Shown here in pieces: positions 35,480 through 47,172 of a stretch of 64,000 nt of DNA. Numbering within the stretch: position 1 is the first letter of the stretch; the number at the start of each line of letters is the position of its first letter. The translations under genes were made by a program, and so were the position numbers. The notes below the pieces were generated by a model. That model was given only the letters and a program-made list of their open reading frames with translations, was not told the origin of the DNA and ran no database searches. Origin of the DNA: Silurus meridionalis (taxonomy: Eukaryota; Chordata; Actinopteri; Siluriformes; Siluridae); assembly GCF_014805685.1 (NCBI RefSeq), contig NC_060906.1, positions 10,701,846-10,765,845 of the forward strand, written 5' to 3'.

Positions 35480-37044
35480 CAGTGAGGAAAATAAGTATTT
35501 GAACACCCTGCTATTTTGCAAGTTCATGGAGGGGTCTGAAATTGTCATTGTAGGTGCATGTCCACTGTGAGAGACATAATAAAAAAAAAAAATCCAGAAA
35601 TCACAATGTATGATTTTTTAACTATTTATTTGTGTGATACAGCTGCAAATAAGTATTTGAACACCTGAGAAAGTCAATGTTAATATTTGGTACAGTAGCC
35701 TTTGTTTGCAATTACAGAGGTCAAACGTTTCCTGTAGTTTTTCACCAGGTTTGCACACACTGCAGGAGGGATTTTGGCCCACTCCTCCACACAGATCTTC
35801 TCTAGATCAGTCAGGTTTCTGGCCTGTCGCTGAGAAACACAGAGTTTGAGCTCCATCCAAAGATTCTCTATTGGGTTTAGGTCTGGAGACTGGCTAGTTT
35901 ACACCAGAACCTTGATATGCTTCTTACAGAGCCACTCCTTGGTTATCCTGGCTGTGTGCTTCGGGTCATTGTCATGTTGGAAAACCCAGCCTCGACCCAT
36001 CTTCAATGCTCTAACTGAGGGAAGGAAGTTGTTCCCCAAAATCTCGCAGTACATGGCCCCGGTCATCCTTTCCTTAATACAGTGCAGTCGCCCTGTCCCA
36101 TGTGCAGAAAAACACCCCCAAAGCATGATGCTACCACCCCCATGCTTCACAGTATGGATGGTGTTCTTGGGATGGTATTCATCATTGTTCTTCCTCCACA
36201 CGTTTAGTGGAATTATGACCCAAAAGTTCTATTTTGGTCTCATCTGACCACATGAATTTCTCCCATGACTCCTCTGGATCATCCAAATGGTCATTGGCAA
36301 ACTTAAGACGTGCCTGGACATGTGCTGATTTAAGCAGGGGAACCTTCCGTGCCATGCATGATTTCAAACCATGACGTCTTAGTGTATTACCAACAATAAC
36401 CTTGGAAACGGTGGTCTCAGCTCTTTTCAGGTCATTGACCAGCTCCTCCCGTGTAGTTCTGGGTTGATTTCTCACCTTCCTTAGGATCACTGAGACCCCA
36501 CGAGGTGAGATCTTGCATGGAGCCCCAGCCCGAGGGAGATTGACAGTCATGTTCAGCTTCTTCCATTTTCTAATGATTGCTCCAGCAGTGGACCTTTTTT
36601 CACCAAGCTACTTGGCAATTTCCCTGTAGCCCTTTCCAGCCTTGTGGAGGTGTACAATTTTGTCTCTAGTGTCTTTGGACAGCTCTTTGGTCTTGGCCAT
36701 GTTAGTAGTTGGATTCTTACTGATTGTATGGGGTGGACAGGTGTCTTTATGCACCTAACGACCTCAAACAGGTGCATCTAATTTAGGATAATAAATGTAG
36801 TAGAGGTGGACATTTTAAAGGCAGACTAACAGGTCTTTGAGGGTCAGAATTCTAGCTGATAGACAGTTGTTCAAATACTTATTTGCAGCTGTATCATACA
36901 AATGAATAGTTTAAAAATCATGCATTGTGATTTCTGGATTTTTTTTTTTTAGATTATGTCTCTCACAGTAGACATGCACCTACGATGACAATTTCAGATC
37001 CCCCCATGATTTCTAAGTGGGAGAACTGCAAAATAGCAGGGTGT
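35480..37044 (-). mobile_element. Nearly complete Tc1-like transposon with IR/DR ends
   Basis: The left end CAGTGAGGAAAATAAGTATT, preceded by TA, is followed by an inverted repeat of about 180 bp that includes a second AAATAAGTATTTGAACACC. The right inverted repeat (about 36870-37044) has the inner motif and CACCCTGCTATTTTGC-equivalent sequence. It stops at GCAGGGTGT and lacks the outermost 25 bp or so. The body encodes a full-span but broken transposase. Confidence 0.9.
35680..36700 (-). pseudogene. Tc1-like transposase, full span but broken
   Basis: Starts at 36700 ([19 protein letters not shown]) and ends at the TAA at 35682-35680, 1021 nt or about 340 codons, the normal Tc1 length. The N-terminal helix-turn-helix is interrupted by an in-frame TAG in IAK-LGEKR. 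A frameshift follows the first catalytic site ([15 protein letters not shown]). The second Asp is in [13 protein letters not shown] and the Glu in [14 protein letters not shown], so the DD34E triad is intact. A TAA lies just before TSQSPDLNP. Few lesions suggest a fairly young inactivation. Confidence 0.9.
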
Positions 37045-38567
37045 ACATAACAGTAGTAGTGTGGCTGCTAGTTCTTTGATTGTACTAATATGCCAAAGCT
37101 GTTTAATGCTACCGCATTCAAAACATCCTATATAATTGTGTGCCTCCAAATTTGTTGCTAAAAAATTCTTTTGTCCATATTGTGTCTATCATTTATTATT
37201 TATTACCTCTGACATTTTAAACCTGTGCACCTTGATTTTTTTTATTCCCTGTCTTGGAATTTTACTGTCCTGCAAAAAACACACAATCTGCCTTACAAAG
37301 CAAATTATACATATCTTAATTCTCAATGCTTCCTCTGATCCTCTGGTGAATTCTGTTATCTGTAATTCTAAGCATTCCCCTAAAACATTTATAAAGTTCT
37401 GGCAACCCATCATCTCAAGCTGATGAAATGAGAGCTGCTGTAGTAAGTTTCTGGGATTTAATATCGAGACTCCACTGATTTGATTTGTGCTCAGTTTAGG
37501 CAGGCCAATCACTAGCTCCTCCCTGCATGATAAATTACACACATCAGTGCTATAAAAGTCTGTATGGAGGTCTGTGGCAGTCCGTTTTATTTCACTAGGC
37601 TCGCTAGTCAAGCTTCAATCAGGATGATAAACACTTAGCATTCGATTCCATTTGTCACCACTCATTGCTGCAGTGTAGCTTTTACGCAACCTCATTCCTA
37701 CTCATGATCACGAGATTTACATGCCTATTCGGCAATTGACACAAATACCAAATTATACCATTCATTCTTAAGAAAGATAAACACAATTTATTTTTGTAGT
37801 TGGATTACTTTAGAGCGAAGCCCACAGAGACAATCAAAGACTGCAAGGCTAGACAACAATGTTAAAATTTTTGCCAGGACACTTGGTTTCGAAGCTTAAC
37901 AAACTCAATCACATTACAAAGCATAATGAGCACTGCCTTAGAGTAAATAAATACAGAAATAAACAAAGAAATAACATAGATCTAATTTCCAGACCTAACA
38001 AATTATGATCCATTTGTGTATATAGTATGGTTTGTTCATCCTGTGGAGCATAGAGCTGTGGTCAAAATTGCCAGAGGTTGCTAGGTTTCAGCAAAATCTC
38101 CACCTCATACCAATAATGTTAGCATTATATTAGCGTTAATGTTGGACTAAAACTGGTGGATTTCTACTATAGTGCATGTTTACCATATTGCTAAGATTCA
38201 AATGAAATCTAGTTTTCTTTAACATGATTTTAGCTACCACAGAATAATTTTGTATACTAGCCCTGAAAAACAAAAACCCCGCTTCCAGTCTTTCTTTTTC
38301 CACCTTTCTCCCACTTAACAATATATTGATCTTCTCTGATCTCTAAGAGTAGTGTTCAGCTATCCTTGCTTTACAGTTTGACATACAGCATTCATTGTAT
38401 TAATGTGTTTTCATACGTGTGTGGGGTGTGTGTTTGTTGGTGGGGGAGCGGGGGGGAGGATAGTGAGGGTGAGAGAGACAGCTTAATATCACTTGCTAAA
38501 CCTGCCAATTTGTCTGTAGTCTGAATCAAAATTGGGTATCAATAGCATTGGCAGCTCTCTGTGTGTT

Positions 38568-38570
<3 letters not shown>

Positions 38571-38624
<54 letters not shown>
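38571..38624 (+). repeat. (GT)n microsatellite
   Basis: About 54 bp of GT. Confidence 0.95.
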
Positions 38625-38625
<1 letters not shown>

Positions 38626-38930
38626 ACACTAGGAGAAATTACTCTTCACAATCAATCAAGGTTGCAGCTGTGACTTGATAATTACCTTCCACTCTATAAG
38701 CAAACTCCCAGCATAATCATGATGCCATAAAGCCTAGAGGACACAATATAAACATGAGTACACACCTGGGCAGTACAAGAGCAGTTTAAAGTGAGGAAAT
38801 TACAGTGCATTTACAATGAAGAAGTGATTGCACTTTAGGTTAATATTTTAGAGTTTGTATATGTACATAGTATATTTTTCCACCATATTGAATTAAAAAT
38901 TCTAGTCACAGTACTGTTCAGTATGATTGA

Positions 38931-38932
<2 letters not shown>

Positions 38933-38981
<49 letters not shown>
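38933..38981 (+). repeat. (CA)n microsatellite
   Basis: About 48 bp of CA. Confidence 0.95.
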
Positions 38982-38984
<3 letters not shown>

Positions 38985-39639
38985 CTACAGGCCGCTCCCA
39001 GATCTTAGGCACTCTAAAGGAAATCAATAAAAACAGAGCAAATCACTGAGCCCTCTCTGTCTCATTCTGTCTAAATAAACAGCAGGACATAATAACAAGT
39101 GGCAGAACCTAAATATTTCCCTATTTCAACACATATACACACACACACACACAAAGCAGATACAAGATTTGCCTGAAGGTGAATATGTTCAAATGACGGT
39201 GCAAGATATGATAGTCGGGAAAGTATACAGGCTTTTCCTTATGAACAAAACCTCTTGTTTTTAACGTAATACTATTATTATTATTATTAATTTTTTTTTA
39301 TTTATTTATTTTTTATTTTTTATTATATTACTTTGGGAAGGGGGAGGTAGACTCGGAGAGGCACACATTTGTTGCTACAATTGCTGCCTAATTAATTAAA
39401 GGGATTTGTAGTTTCACTCATGGTGTGTAAGTTTTGACTGCACACATTGGTGGAATTGTCTGTATAGAAAAAGAGATTTTGGCTATTATTTTTACTAGAC
39501 AGTACTATGAACTGATATAGATAATTTAGTCAGAAAAGAAGAAAAAAAGAAGAAGAAGCAGGGAAGAAAATGAAGGTAAACTTACAATAGGGTGCCTACA
39601 CAACTTTTGGTGCTTGGCCTCCTAATTACACCACTCAAG

Positions 39640-40129
39640 CTTAAAATTATGACATTATTACATTAAGAGTCGTGAAGTAAATAACAATGATTATCTCTTC
39701 GTCATGGCACCTGTGGGTGGGATATATTTGACAGCAATAGAACATTTTGTCCTTAAAGTTGACGTGTTAGAAGCAGAAAGCGTAATGATTTTTCTGAGTT
39801 TAACGAGGGCTAAATTGTGATGTCTAGAAGTCTGGGTCAGAGCATCTCCACAACTGCAGCTCTTGTGTGGTTTCCTGGTTTGCAGGGGTCAGTATCTATC
39901 AAAAGTGGTCCAAGTAAGGAACAATGGTAAACCGGTGACAGATTCATGGGTGACGAGGCTCATTGATGCACGTGGGATACGAAGGCTGGCTCGTGTGGTC
40001 CGATCTAAAGAACGAGCAACTGTAGCTTAAATTGCTGAAGAAGATAAAGTGGTTATGCTTGACAGGTTAGAACTCTTTTAGCAGCAAAAGGGGACCAACA
40101 CAATATTAGGCAGGAGGTCATAATGTTAT
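39640..40129 (+). mobile_element. Internally deleted Tc1-like element, copy 1 of a second family
   Basis: The left part has ATGGCACCTGTGGGTGGGAT. The N-terminal coding remnant includes GGGTCAGAGCATCTCCACAA and AAAAGTGGTCCAAG, which matches the helix-turn-helix region of a known fish Tc1 family. ATTGCTGAAGAAGATAAAG is followed almost at once by the 3' end GGGGACCAACACAATATTAG, so the catalytic domain is deleted. The 3' end is shared with the copy at 52840-53612. Confidence 0.75.
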
Positions 40130-40130
40130 T

Positions 40131-40482
40131 AGATTAGAACCAAACTTATTGTCATTGCACATGTTATGGTACAAGGCAACAAAATACAGTTGGCATTTAA
40201 CCAGAAGCACATTGGCAGCATTGTAAAATATTTACACATGCACAGGTTGGTAAGCCTATTAGAAAATAGATTATATAATAAAATACATTTATAATGACAG
40301 ATAAATTAACTATTAATAAGCATATAAATAAACAGTACACAGATAGGGGATTATATACAATGGGTATAATGAAGAAGATATTGCATACAGTGTGTATGAA
40401 AAGGTTATAAACATACTGTATGTGCAAAATGATGGAGAGTGCAAAAAGAGAAGGCTAATATTTACAGTATGTTATGTGTGTA
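40131..40482 (+). repeat. Dispersed fish repeat, second copy
   Basis: AAACTTATTGTCATTGCACA and CAACAAAATACAGTTGGCAT match 33559-33755. It begins right after the Tc1 3' end and grades into AT-rich sequence. Class unknown. Confidence 0.5.
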
Positions 40483-40714
40483 CAGTCAATTCGCGGTTCA
40501 GAACTCGGATTATCTCAAAATTCCACAGCGGGATCAAATTTTCATTGAACCTTCGAAATAACTATGTTATCACTAACAAAGATGAAAAAAGATGAAAAAA
40601 TGTCTAGATGAATTCACTAAGGTGCCATAGGGGGTGCGGGGGTGCATCCAAAATTAGCAGATTTTCGGAACTCGTGGGGGGGTCTTAGAACGTAACCCCT
40701 GTGAGTTCCGGGAA

Positions 40715-40715
<1 letters not shown>
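40483..40715. mobile_element. pogo/Tigger-like MITE
   Basis: The left end TACAGTCAATTCGCGGTTCA is followed by GAACTCGGATTATC. The right part has GGAACTCGTGGG, GGTCTTAGAACGTAACCCCT and GTGAGTTCCGGGAATC. The repeated GGAACTC/GAGTTCC blocks near both ends and TA flanks suggest a pogo-like non-autonomous element. The last bases merge into the TA array. Confidence 0.6.

Positions 40716-40716
<1 letters not shown>

Positions 40717-40806
<90 letters not shown>
40717..40806 (+). repeat. (TA)n(CA)n array
   Basis: About 78 bp of TA then about 12 bp of CA, directly between two pogo-like elements. Confidence 0.95.
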
Positions 40807-41237
40807 GATGTTCCCCAAGTTACGATGGTTTTTTTATTTAGATTTTTATTACAATGACGATAGTGATATGACAAAATTGTACGTTACGTTGGACATGCAG
40901 CTGGGATGAGCGTATCTCTCTCCCTGTGAGATGCCCCACTGTTACTAGCGGTCGACGGAGTAAAGTTGTCTCAGTGTGTATTTTATTCTGTTTTAAACAG
41001 TTTGAAACAACAATTTTCGTGATAGAAGCATGTCTTCCACGTGCCCAAGGAGGTCTCCTGCTGGTAGTGAAAAAGAAAAGAGGAAAGCCATCAGTTTAGA
41101 GCAGAAAATAGAAATTATAAATCAGAATGAAAGACTCTCACAGTCATAGTACCATCTTCGACTTATAATATTTCTGAATTACAATGTTACAATGGGGTCG
41201 TCAAAACGTCTCTCCATCGTAAGTAGAGGACTACCTG
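40805..41237 (+). mobile_element. Tigger-like non-autonomous DNA transposon
   Basis: The left end CAGATGTTCCCCAAGTTACG and the inverted right end (minus strand CAGGTAGTCCTCTACTTACG) share CAG and TTACGATGG. TA follows the right end. The 433-bp body keeps the start of a pogo/Tigger transposase, so it is an internally deleted derivative. Confidence 0.8.
41030..41149 (+). pseudogene. Tigger-like transposase N-terminus, 39 codons
   Basis: Starts MSSTCPRRSP and continues KRKAISLEQKIEIINQNE to a TAG at 41147-41149. KRKAISLEQKIEII is the opening of the CENP-B-like helix-turn-helix of Tigger transposases. The rest of the binding domain and the DDD catalytic domain are deleted. Confidence 0.8.
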
Positions 41238-41273
41238 TATATGTATGTATACATATACATACATATACAGGTA
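41232..41273. repeat. Perfect 18-bp-arm palindrome at the Tigger-like right end
   Basis: Arms 41232-41249 (TACCTGTATATGTATGTA) and 41256-41273 are exact inverted repeats around a 6-bp centre. The left arm overlaps the last bases of the element's terminal repeat. Confidence 0.9.
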
Positions 41274-41390
41274 TATATGTATGTATATTTTTTTAAACCA
41301 AAAAAAACACTGACTTATAGAGCTGATGCACTGATTGAGAACATTTTGAACAAAAGAAAGCTAGAAAGGCAAACTCTCGTATCTGCAGTT

Positions 41391-41516
41391 TAGGTAATTC
41401 ATTTCACCCCTTATAACTATTAGGCAAATAGCTTTCATGCCATGAAGCCTTGATTAATGGTTTGAAATGGGCCGTGTGCTCCAGAATTTGCCACAGCTAA
41501 GTGCTAAGGTAATGGG
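41391..41516 (+). repeat. Inverted duplication, arm 1
   Basis: This 126-bp segment matches the reverse complement of 42698-42825 at about 85% identity with two single-base gaps. The longest shared blocks are TAGGTAATTCATTTCACCCC, GCCATGAAG, TGATTAAT, GAAATGGGCC and AGAATTTGCCACAGC. It is not low complexity and carries no transposon end that I recognise. Most differences are transitions. Confidence 0.85.
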
Positions 41517-42697
41517 CCTGGAATAGGATTGGTAAATGCAGTGTTTAGTGGAGTAGTCACATGTTAATACAGAAGTCAAGTGTTATCAAGCTCAGCTAAG
41601 ACTGGAACAAACTGTCTAACACTGTCAGTGAACACACCTAAACATTTATAGCATCCTTATTAGGGACAGTGTATGAATAAGTAAGAATAGAATCAGGTTA
41701 GAGCAGGGTTTCACAAACTAGGGGTCACTCGATTTACAAATCTAAAGAAACTTTTGTCAAATTGCCCTGAGCATTTGCCTCAATGGCACAAACTTGCACT
41801 ACATCTTAAATTGCATACTATAATCTCCCACTGTTTTCATAATGCAGTTAATGTTTGACTTTTTTCTAAAATTAGTGAATATTTTGAGTGTGAAAGTTTT
41901 TAATTTGAGAAGTAGCTTATGACAACAATCACAATTTCAGCAATGGGAAGGTGTCAGCGACAGAAAGGTGTCAATAATTGTTTATATATAACAATATTCA
42001 TTAAAATATTCATAATGTCCATTGGTTTGCTTTCCCCTAAAAGTGTACTCCTGGAATAGTGTTATGTTTCTGGAAAGAAATTCTGGTGTGTGTGATGGAG
42101 CCAATTGAAAAGAAAATGGTTTCCAATATCAAAAACTGCTCTGATCTGACAAAATGTTTAAATTTTTTATTTCATCAAAAAGTAAAAATGACACATAATG
42201 AGATGAAAAGTAGCTTTCAAATAATCCACCACTCATTCTAACAGCATCGATCTGTTAAAAGGTTTTTCACAAGTAAGAAATCTTACATAGTGGCAATCAT
42301 AGTATCAAGTGAGCTCATTTACACTAAAAACACCTTCTTATGTCTTCCAATGAACTATAACACCTGTTAAACTACATATATGTAATGTTGAAGAAAAAGC
42401 CTGACCTAACCAGACCCAAAGATCTAATTTGTGTGAAATTTTCATCTTTAATTTGAAAACATGCACAAAAAAAGTGTCTCAAAGACTTGCTCACTGATGG
42501 TGTAACACAAATGACATTTAAAATTGTATGCTGACATAGAAGCAAGCAGCCAATGTTTTAAAGTGTGATAAATATTACCCTATGAGTGGTTTTATAGTCT
42601 ATATAAAACATGCAAACACACCCATACACATACACTGACACAAGTGTATAAATTGGAGGGCACTTAGTGGTTCCTTACTGCCTGATCCCATGCTGAG
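41517..42697. other. Spacer between the inverted arms
   Basis: AT-rich, no recognised coding or repeat content. The 60-codon frame at 42059-42241 has no identified domain. Confidence 0.5.
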
Positions 42698-42825
42698 TCC
42701 ATTACCTTGGCACTTGGCTGTGGCAAATTCTCTAACGCATGGCCCATTTCGAACTATTAATCAGGACTTCATGGCGTGAAAAGGTTATTTGGCTAATAGA
42801 TAAAAGGGGTGAAATGAATTACCTA
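42698..42825 (-). repeat. Inverted duplication, arm 2
   Basis: Partner of 41391-41516, 1181 bp away. Homeodomain-like TGATTAAT is conserved in both arms. The flanks show no target-site duplication. Confidence 0.85.
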
Positions 42826-43188
42826 GATTAGAGTTAGTTCTCTCATACTGTCTCTCTTTCTGTGGCCCATTACACAAAGTTAGATGGTGACCTTCTCCCT
42901 AAAACTCCAGACAGAAACACTATTTAGATCAACAAACTCACAATGTAAGCAATTAGCACCAGTGCTTGAGACCTCAGCATTCACTTAAAATGTCTTTCAC
43001 AGGTAAAACAACAGTGTTATCGATGTTTAATGCACTTTTAATGCTTAAAGCAGAGAATACTTATAGCACTTGCCTAGACCTTTGCATGCCACAGGGAAGT
43101 GATTTAGAGAGGTTTATTCGCACATTTGCCCACTTTATCTATCTCTATTGTTTGGACTCATTACGTTAATATAATTTGTACTACAGTT
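42826..43188. other. Non-coding sequence
   Basis: No feature recognised. Confidence 0.5.
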
Positions 43189-44060
43189 AATGTTTACATA
43201 CACTTAGGCTATAAACATTCCCATTTTGTCTTACCATGCAACGTATGTGTTAATTCAAGTAGAATAATTCTGGTATTTCAATAATAATAAATAAGAAACA
43301 TTAAATTCTGTTTTTATTATACAATACCAGATTTGTAGTGGGGGGCCCCAAAAGGTTGCTATTTTATGTCATTGTTTTCAAATTGTTTAATTTCAAACAT
43401 GTGACATTGCCTTCATAGGCTTTGCATAAGCTTTTGCTGGGAGATTTTGTTATTTCCTGACAGAACTCATGTAACTTAACAAGGTTTGTGAGCTTGCCTT
43501 TCAATTCAGTTCACAAATTTTCCATGCACTTCAGGGCAGAGCTTTGTGATGGCCACTAGAATACTTTCACTTTGGTCTCATTAAGCAATTTTGTTACAAA
43601 TTTTGCCATCTGTGTTTGATCAAGGTCTAACTTTCTAGCTGATATTTTGAGGTTTCTTCAGTATTTTTATATTATCCAATCTCCACAAGAAAATATATAT
43701 TTTTTTTTAAATATCCTCACAATGATGCCGCCACCCAAATGCTTCACAGCTGGGATGGTATTCTTTGTATTATATCTGGTTCATTATAGCCAAATGATTC
43801 AGTTTTTGAACTTCTTTTCACCAAAGGACACATCCAGGCCAATCGTCCGGCCCACATCTTTGTCCTTGTGATCATATATGGTCTTGAAATAGGGTATTTT
43901 TCCTTAAACAACAAGCATTGAATGTGCATACTTTGGGACTTGATGCCTTAAACTATTCCACCAGTTCTTTTGTTTTCTTATTGTTCAGTTTAACCTTACA
44001 AATACAAGTTCATTAGTTCACAGCTTCCAATTTCAGTACTGCAATGATCAGGAGGTTGGC
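43189..44060 (-). mobile_element. Decayed Tc1-like transposon
   Basis: The left end resembles the GTTTACATACACTTAGGCT terminal repeat of a widespread fish Tc1 group. On the minus strand the coding remnants are the region before the Glu (plus-strand GCTTTGTGATGGCCACTAGA), GGGxSIM (ATGATGCCGCCACCCAAATG) and the first-Asp neighbourhood (ATAGCCAAATGATTCAGTTT). No frame stays open for more than about 60 codons. This is old and heavily diverged. Confidence 0.7.
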
Positions 44061-47000
44061 CAATTTAAGGGCTGTGCATTGAAACATTTGTTCCCTAAAA
44101 CATTTCACAATGCATCACAAAGCATTAATTCTCACAAATCGTAGTATTCTAGATTCTAGTATTCTGTCCCAATGTGAGCCAGCAGTCTTGTGGCCCAGCT
44201 CATTTACACTATATAATGAATCATGACCTAGGAAACTAGGAACTAATGCAAGTTTGTTATATTCTGCAATTCTGCGTACAGATTCTAGAATCTTAAATTG
44301 GTTAAAAAAAGGCTTTTTAGTTAGAATGGACTTAACTGAAATGAAATTAACTGATGTGAACTAGGTAGATGCCATGACTTTTTCCCCAGATGTATGGTAC
44401 TATAAAATGTGTGGAAAAAAACCTTTAGACTTGAACTGCATTTATTTGCCAATATCTACAGTATGTTATAAGACAGACCAACAGTAATGGTGAAAATTGT
44501 GGTAAGAGAGGGGGGGCGGCTAGTCATTGTGTAATTGTGATATTTTAGTGTAGACTCTGAATTAATGGAATCAAAGTAACTCCATGCATTTAATCTGACA
44601 TAATCTGTGTGCACTCACCCAATCTCTTTAACAATTACACAACTATAATTACCCACTACCAACACAGCCACTGGATGCTCTAATGACTTTTATTGTGAGC
44701 TTATAGCTTGACACATATCCATTACATTCCATTGCAGTGCCGGTACTGAATATTTTATAGAAAGCACTATCAAAAACAGGTAGATCACAAAGCTGATGCT
44801 CATGTATGTATGTTTGCTTTTAATTATTGGGATTCGATTGAAGACAGCACTCATCTGAAATCTAAAATTTGGTTTATTTATAAAAAACTCATTAGGTTTA
44901 TGGACCTCGTAATTCAAGAGGAAGCAGAAATGTTATTGTTATACATTGCTCAGAATGTTACTATTTAGTTTTATTGTAAAACAGCATATGCCTCATGTCA
45001 TAGTGAAATTGATCATTTCTTTAATGACCTTCAAACCTCATACAATTTAAACACCAAGTTGCAATTTAATGACTACTGTTTATATATATAAACATATATA
45101 TTTTTTTATAAAACAAGCTTGATTTTACTTTTAATATCACTGTACTTTGGAACTGTCACTGAGCCTCAAAGTATATGTGGGTTGCAATTTTTTTATGCCT
45201 AAGAAGCCTCACCATAAGTACCAGCAAACTATTAAACTGTCCATTAAAGTAAGATTGAAACCAGTAAAAAAAAACTAAATAATAATGTAATATATAGGGA
45301 AAATTATTATGGTAAGATTTATATTCAGTGCACACTCTGCATGAAGTAAATAAACAAATAAATCAATAAATAAAAAGTGATTTTGTTTAGTTTTTTAGTT
45401 CTCAGGTAACATTTAGGTGTTAGCTGATGTAAATTTGTGTAAGATTACTTGGAGTGACGAAAGCATGAAAAATTTAGTGAATTTAAGAAATATGGAATCT
45501 ATGAGTGGACAATTGGGGTTCTAATCAATAATAAGCCAAAGAAGTGAGAGGTTTTGCAATGCTTGAATGTGACGGGTATGAATTCAACTTACTGAGCCAT
45601 AAATATGAATATAGAATATGTGTGAAAAGGTCCAGATTTATAGCTGTTTTTTAAAAAGCCACTCTTTTATTTTTATCCGTGTTCAGCCCTGATTTGTCGC
45701 AATGCTAACCTCTGATAGAAATCACTACAGTCTCATATGTTTCTTTTGCTGCCTGTGACAAGCTCCAAAGTGACACAAACAGTGACTGACATGTTCTAAC
45801 AATAACATAGAAAACAGTAAGAAAGGGCACACACAAATAGGCAAAGCAGAAAACTGATAGAACATGAGAATGCCTTGCTTGTTGCTGGTTAGTTAAACCC
45901 AGAGCATTAGGATTTGCATGCACATTGTATAGCTTTATTAGATTTGTCTAGAACCACTCTAATGAACGTTTTACTGTGTCCTTTGAGGCTTGTTGTTTCC
46001 TCTCCATCCTCTTGTGCTAAACAGGCATTAATCACAATCATTTGTTTTTTTTATCAGCACTTAATCAAGCCTGGCATTTTGGAAGTACCATGTCACTGCT
46101 GTGTTACAGAAATATTAGATATTAATACTGAATGCTTGTAAGGAGACAAAAATCAAACCTTGATCATGAGGTAAAGATAAAAAGTTTCACTCAGATGCTC
46201 AGTTTAATGCCTGGTCAGCACAAAGTTTAAGAGTTGGGTTGACATATAAAAGTTTTCACAGTGTGTGTGAAAACATCCACAAGGGGAAAATGGTGCACCC
46301 CTCCACCTTGTTCTTTTATTAATAAGCAATGAAAGTGGCAAAGGTGAAGCATCTTCAGTGCATCACTAGTTTTAAACAGGCAGATATTCAAACTGGAGGC
46401 ATGCAATACATTTTTGGTTATTTCTTTTTATATATTTATGCAGACGTTCTTCTCTCATTCAGAAACTTGAAGGATCTTAAACATCCTGCTCCACTGGATT
46501 TCAGGGCAATGTAAATTGTTTGTGTAATAATGTTTTAGTGCATCCTTGTTGTGACATTGTTAAGCAACTGTTCTGTGCGTTTTAACTCCAAAGTGCACTT
46601 CATCTCTAATGCAACTTCATATTTGCTATAACAAAAAAAAGAAAAAAATGATAATTACTTGATCATAACTAACCTAAGAATTAGGGTTGTTCACTAGTCA
46701 CATGATTGATATTGTGTATGAAAAGGTTAATATGTGCTTTCAAATTTTGTTTTATTACTGATGAGAGAGATGGACTTTTTGCCACCAGGCTGAGTTAGTG
46801 CCACTCGGGCAATATGATGTATTATCTATCTTACAGTGCCCAGCCAACTGGATGAAAATGAATCCAAGGATTGACCATTGTGTTTGGAAATCTCTGGCTA
46901 ATACACATCAGTAGATTAATGTGTCATGGGTGGAAAGCTAGTGAATGTTATATAATTCATTTTATCATTGCAATGACCAGTTCATTGTTTTGTCTTAATT

Positions 47001-47099
47001 TCCAAATGGTTTGATTGATTTGTGTTTTCCATCCTTTCACTAGCTTATTTCACTATTGTGTCCTGAATTTTCCCACTTGTTGTTTTATTTATATGTATG

Positions 47100-47172
<73 letters not shown>

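Larger units (their letters stand above)
37045..39639. other. Non-coding sequence with GT and CA arrays
   Basis: (GT)n lies at 38571-38624 and (CA)n at 38933-38981, with a shorter CA run at 39137-39152 and a T/A-rich block at 39281-39330. A 140-codon open frame lies at 37611-37189 on the minus strand (MTSEPSEIKRTATD...) with no recognised domain. At this AT content about one such frame is expected by chance. A TATAAAAG box lies at about 37550 on the plus strand. Confidence 0.5.

Noticed and set aside
35846..36247. 133-codon plus-strand frame
   Set aside because: Antisense of the Tc1 transposase at 35680-36700.
44199..44215. Possible MITE end (TACACTATATAAT)
   Set aside because: Too short, and not followed by the family's body.
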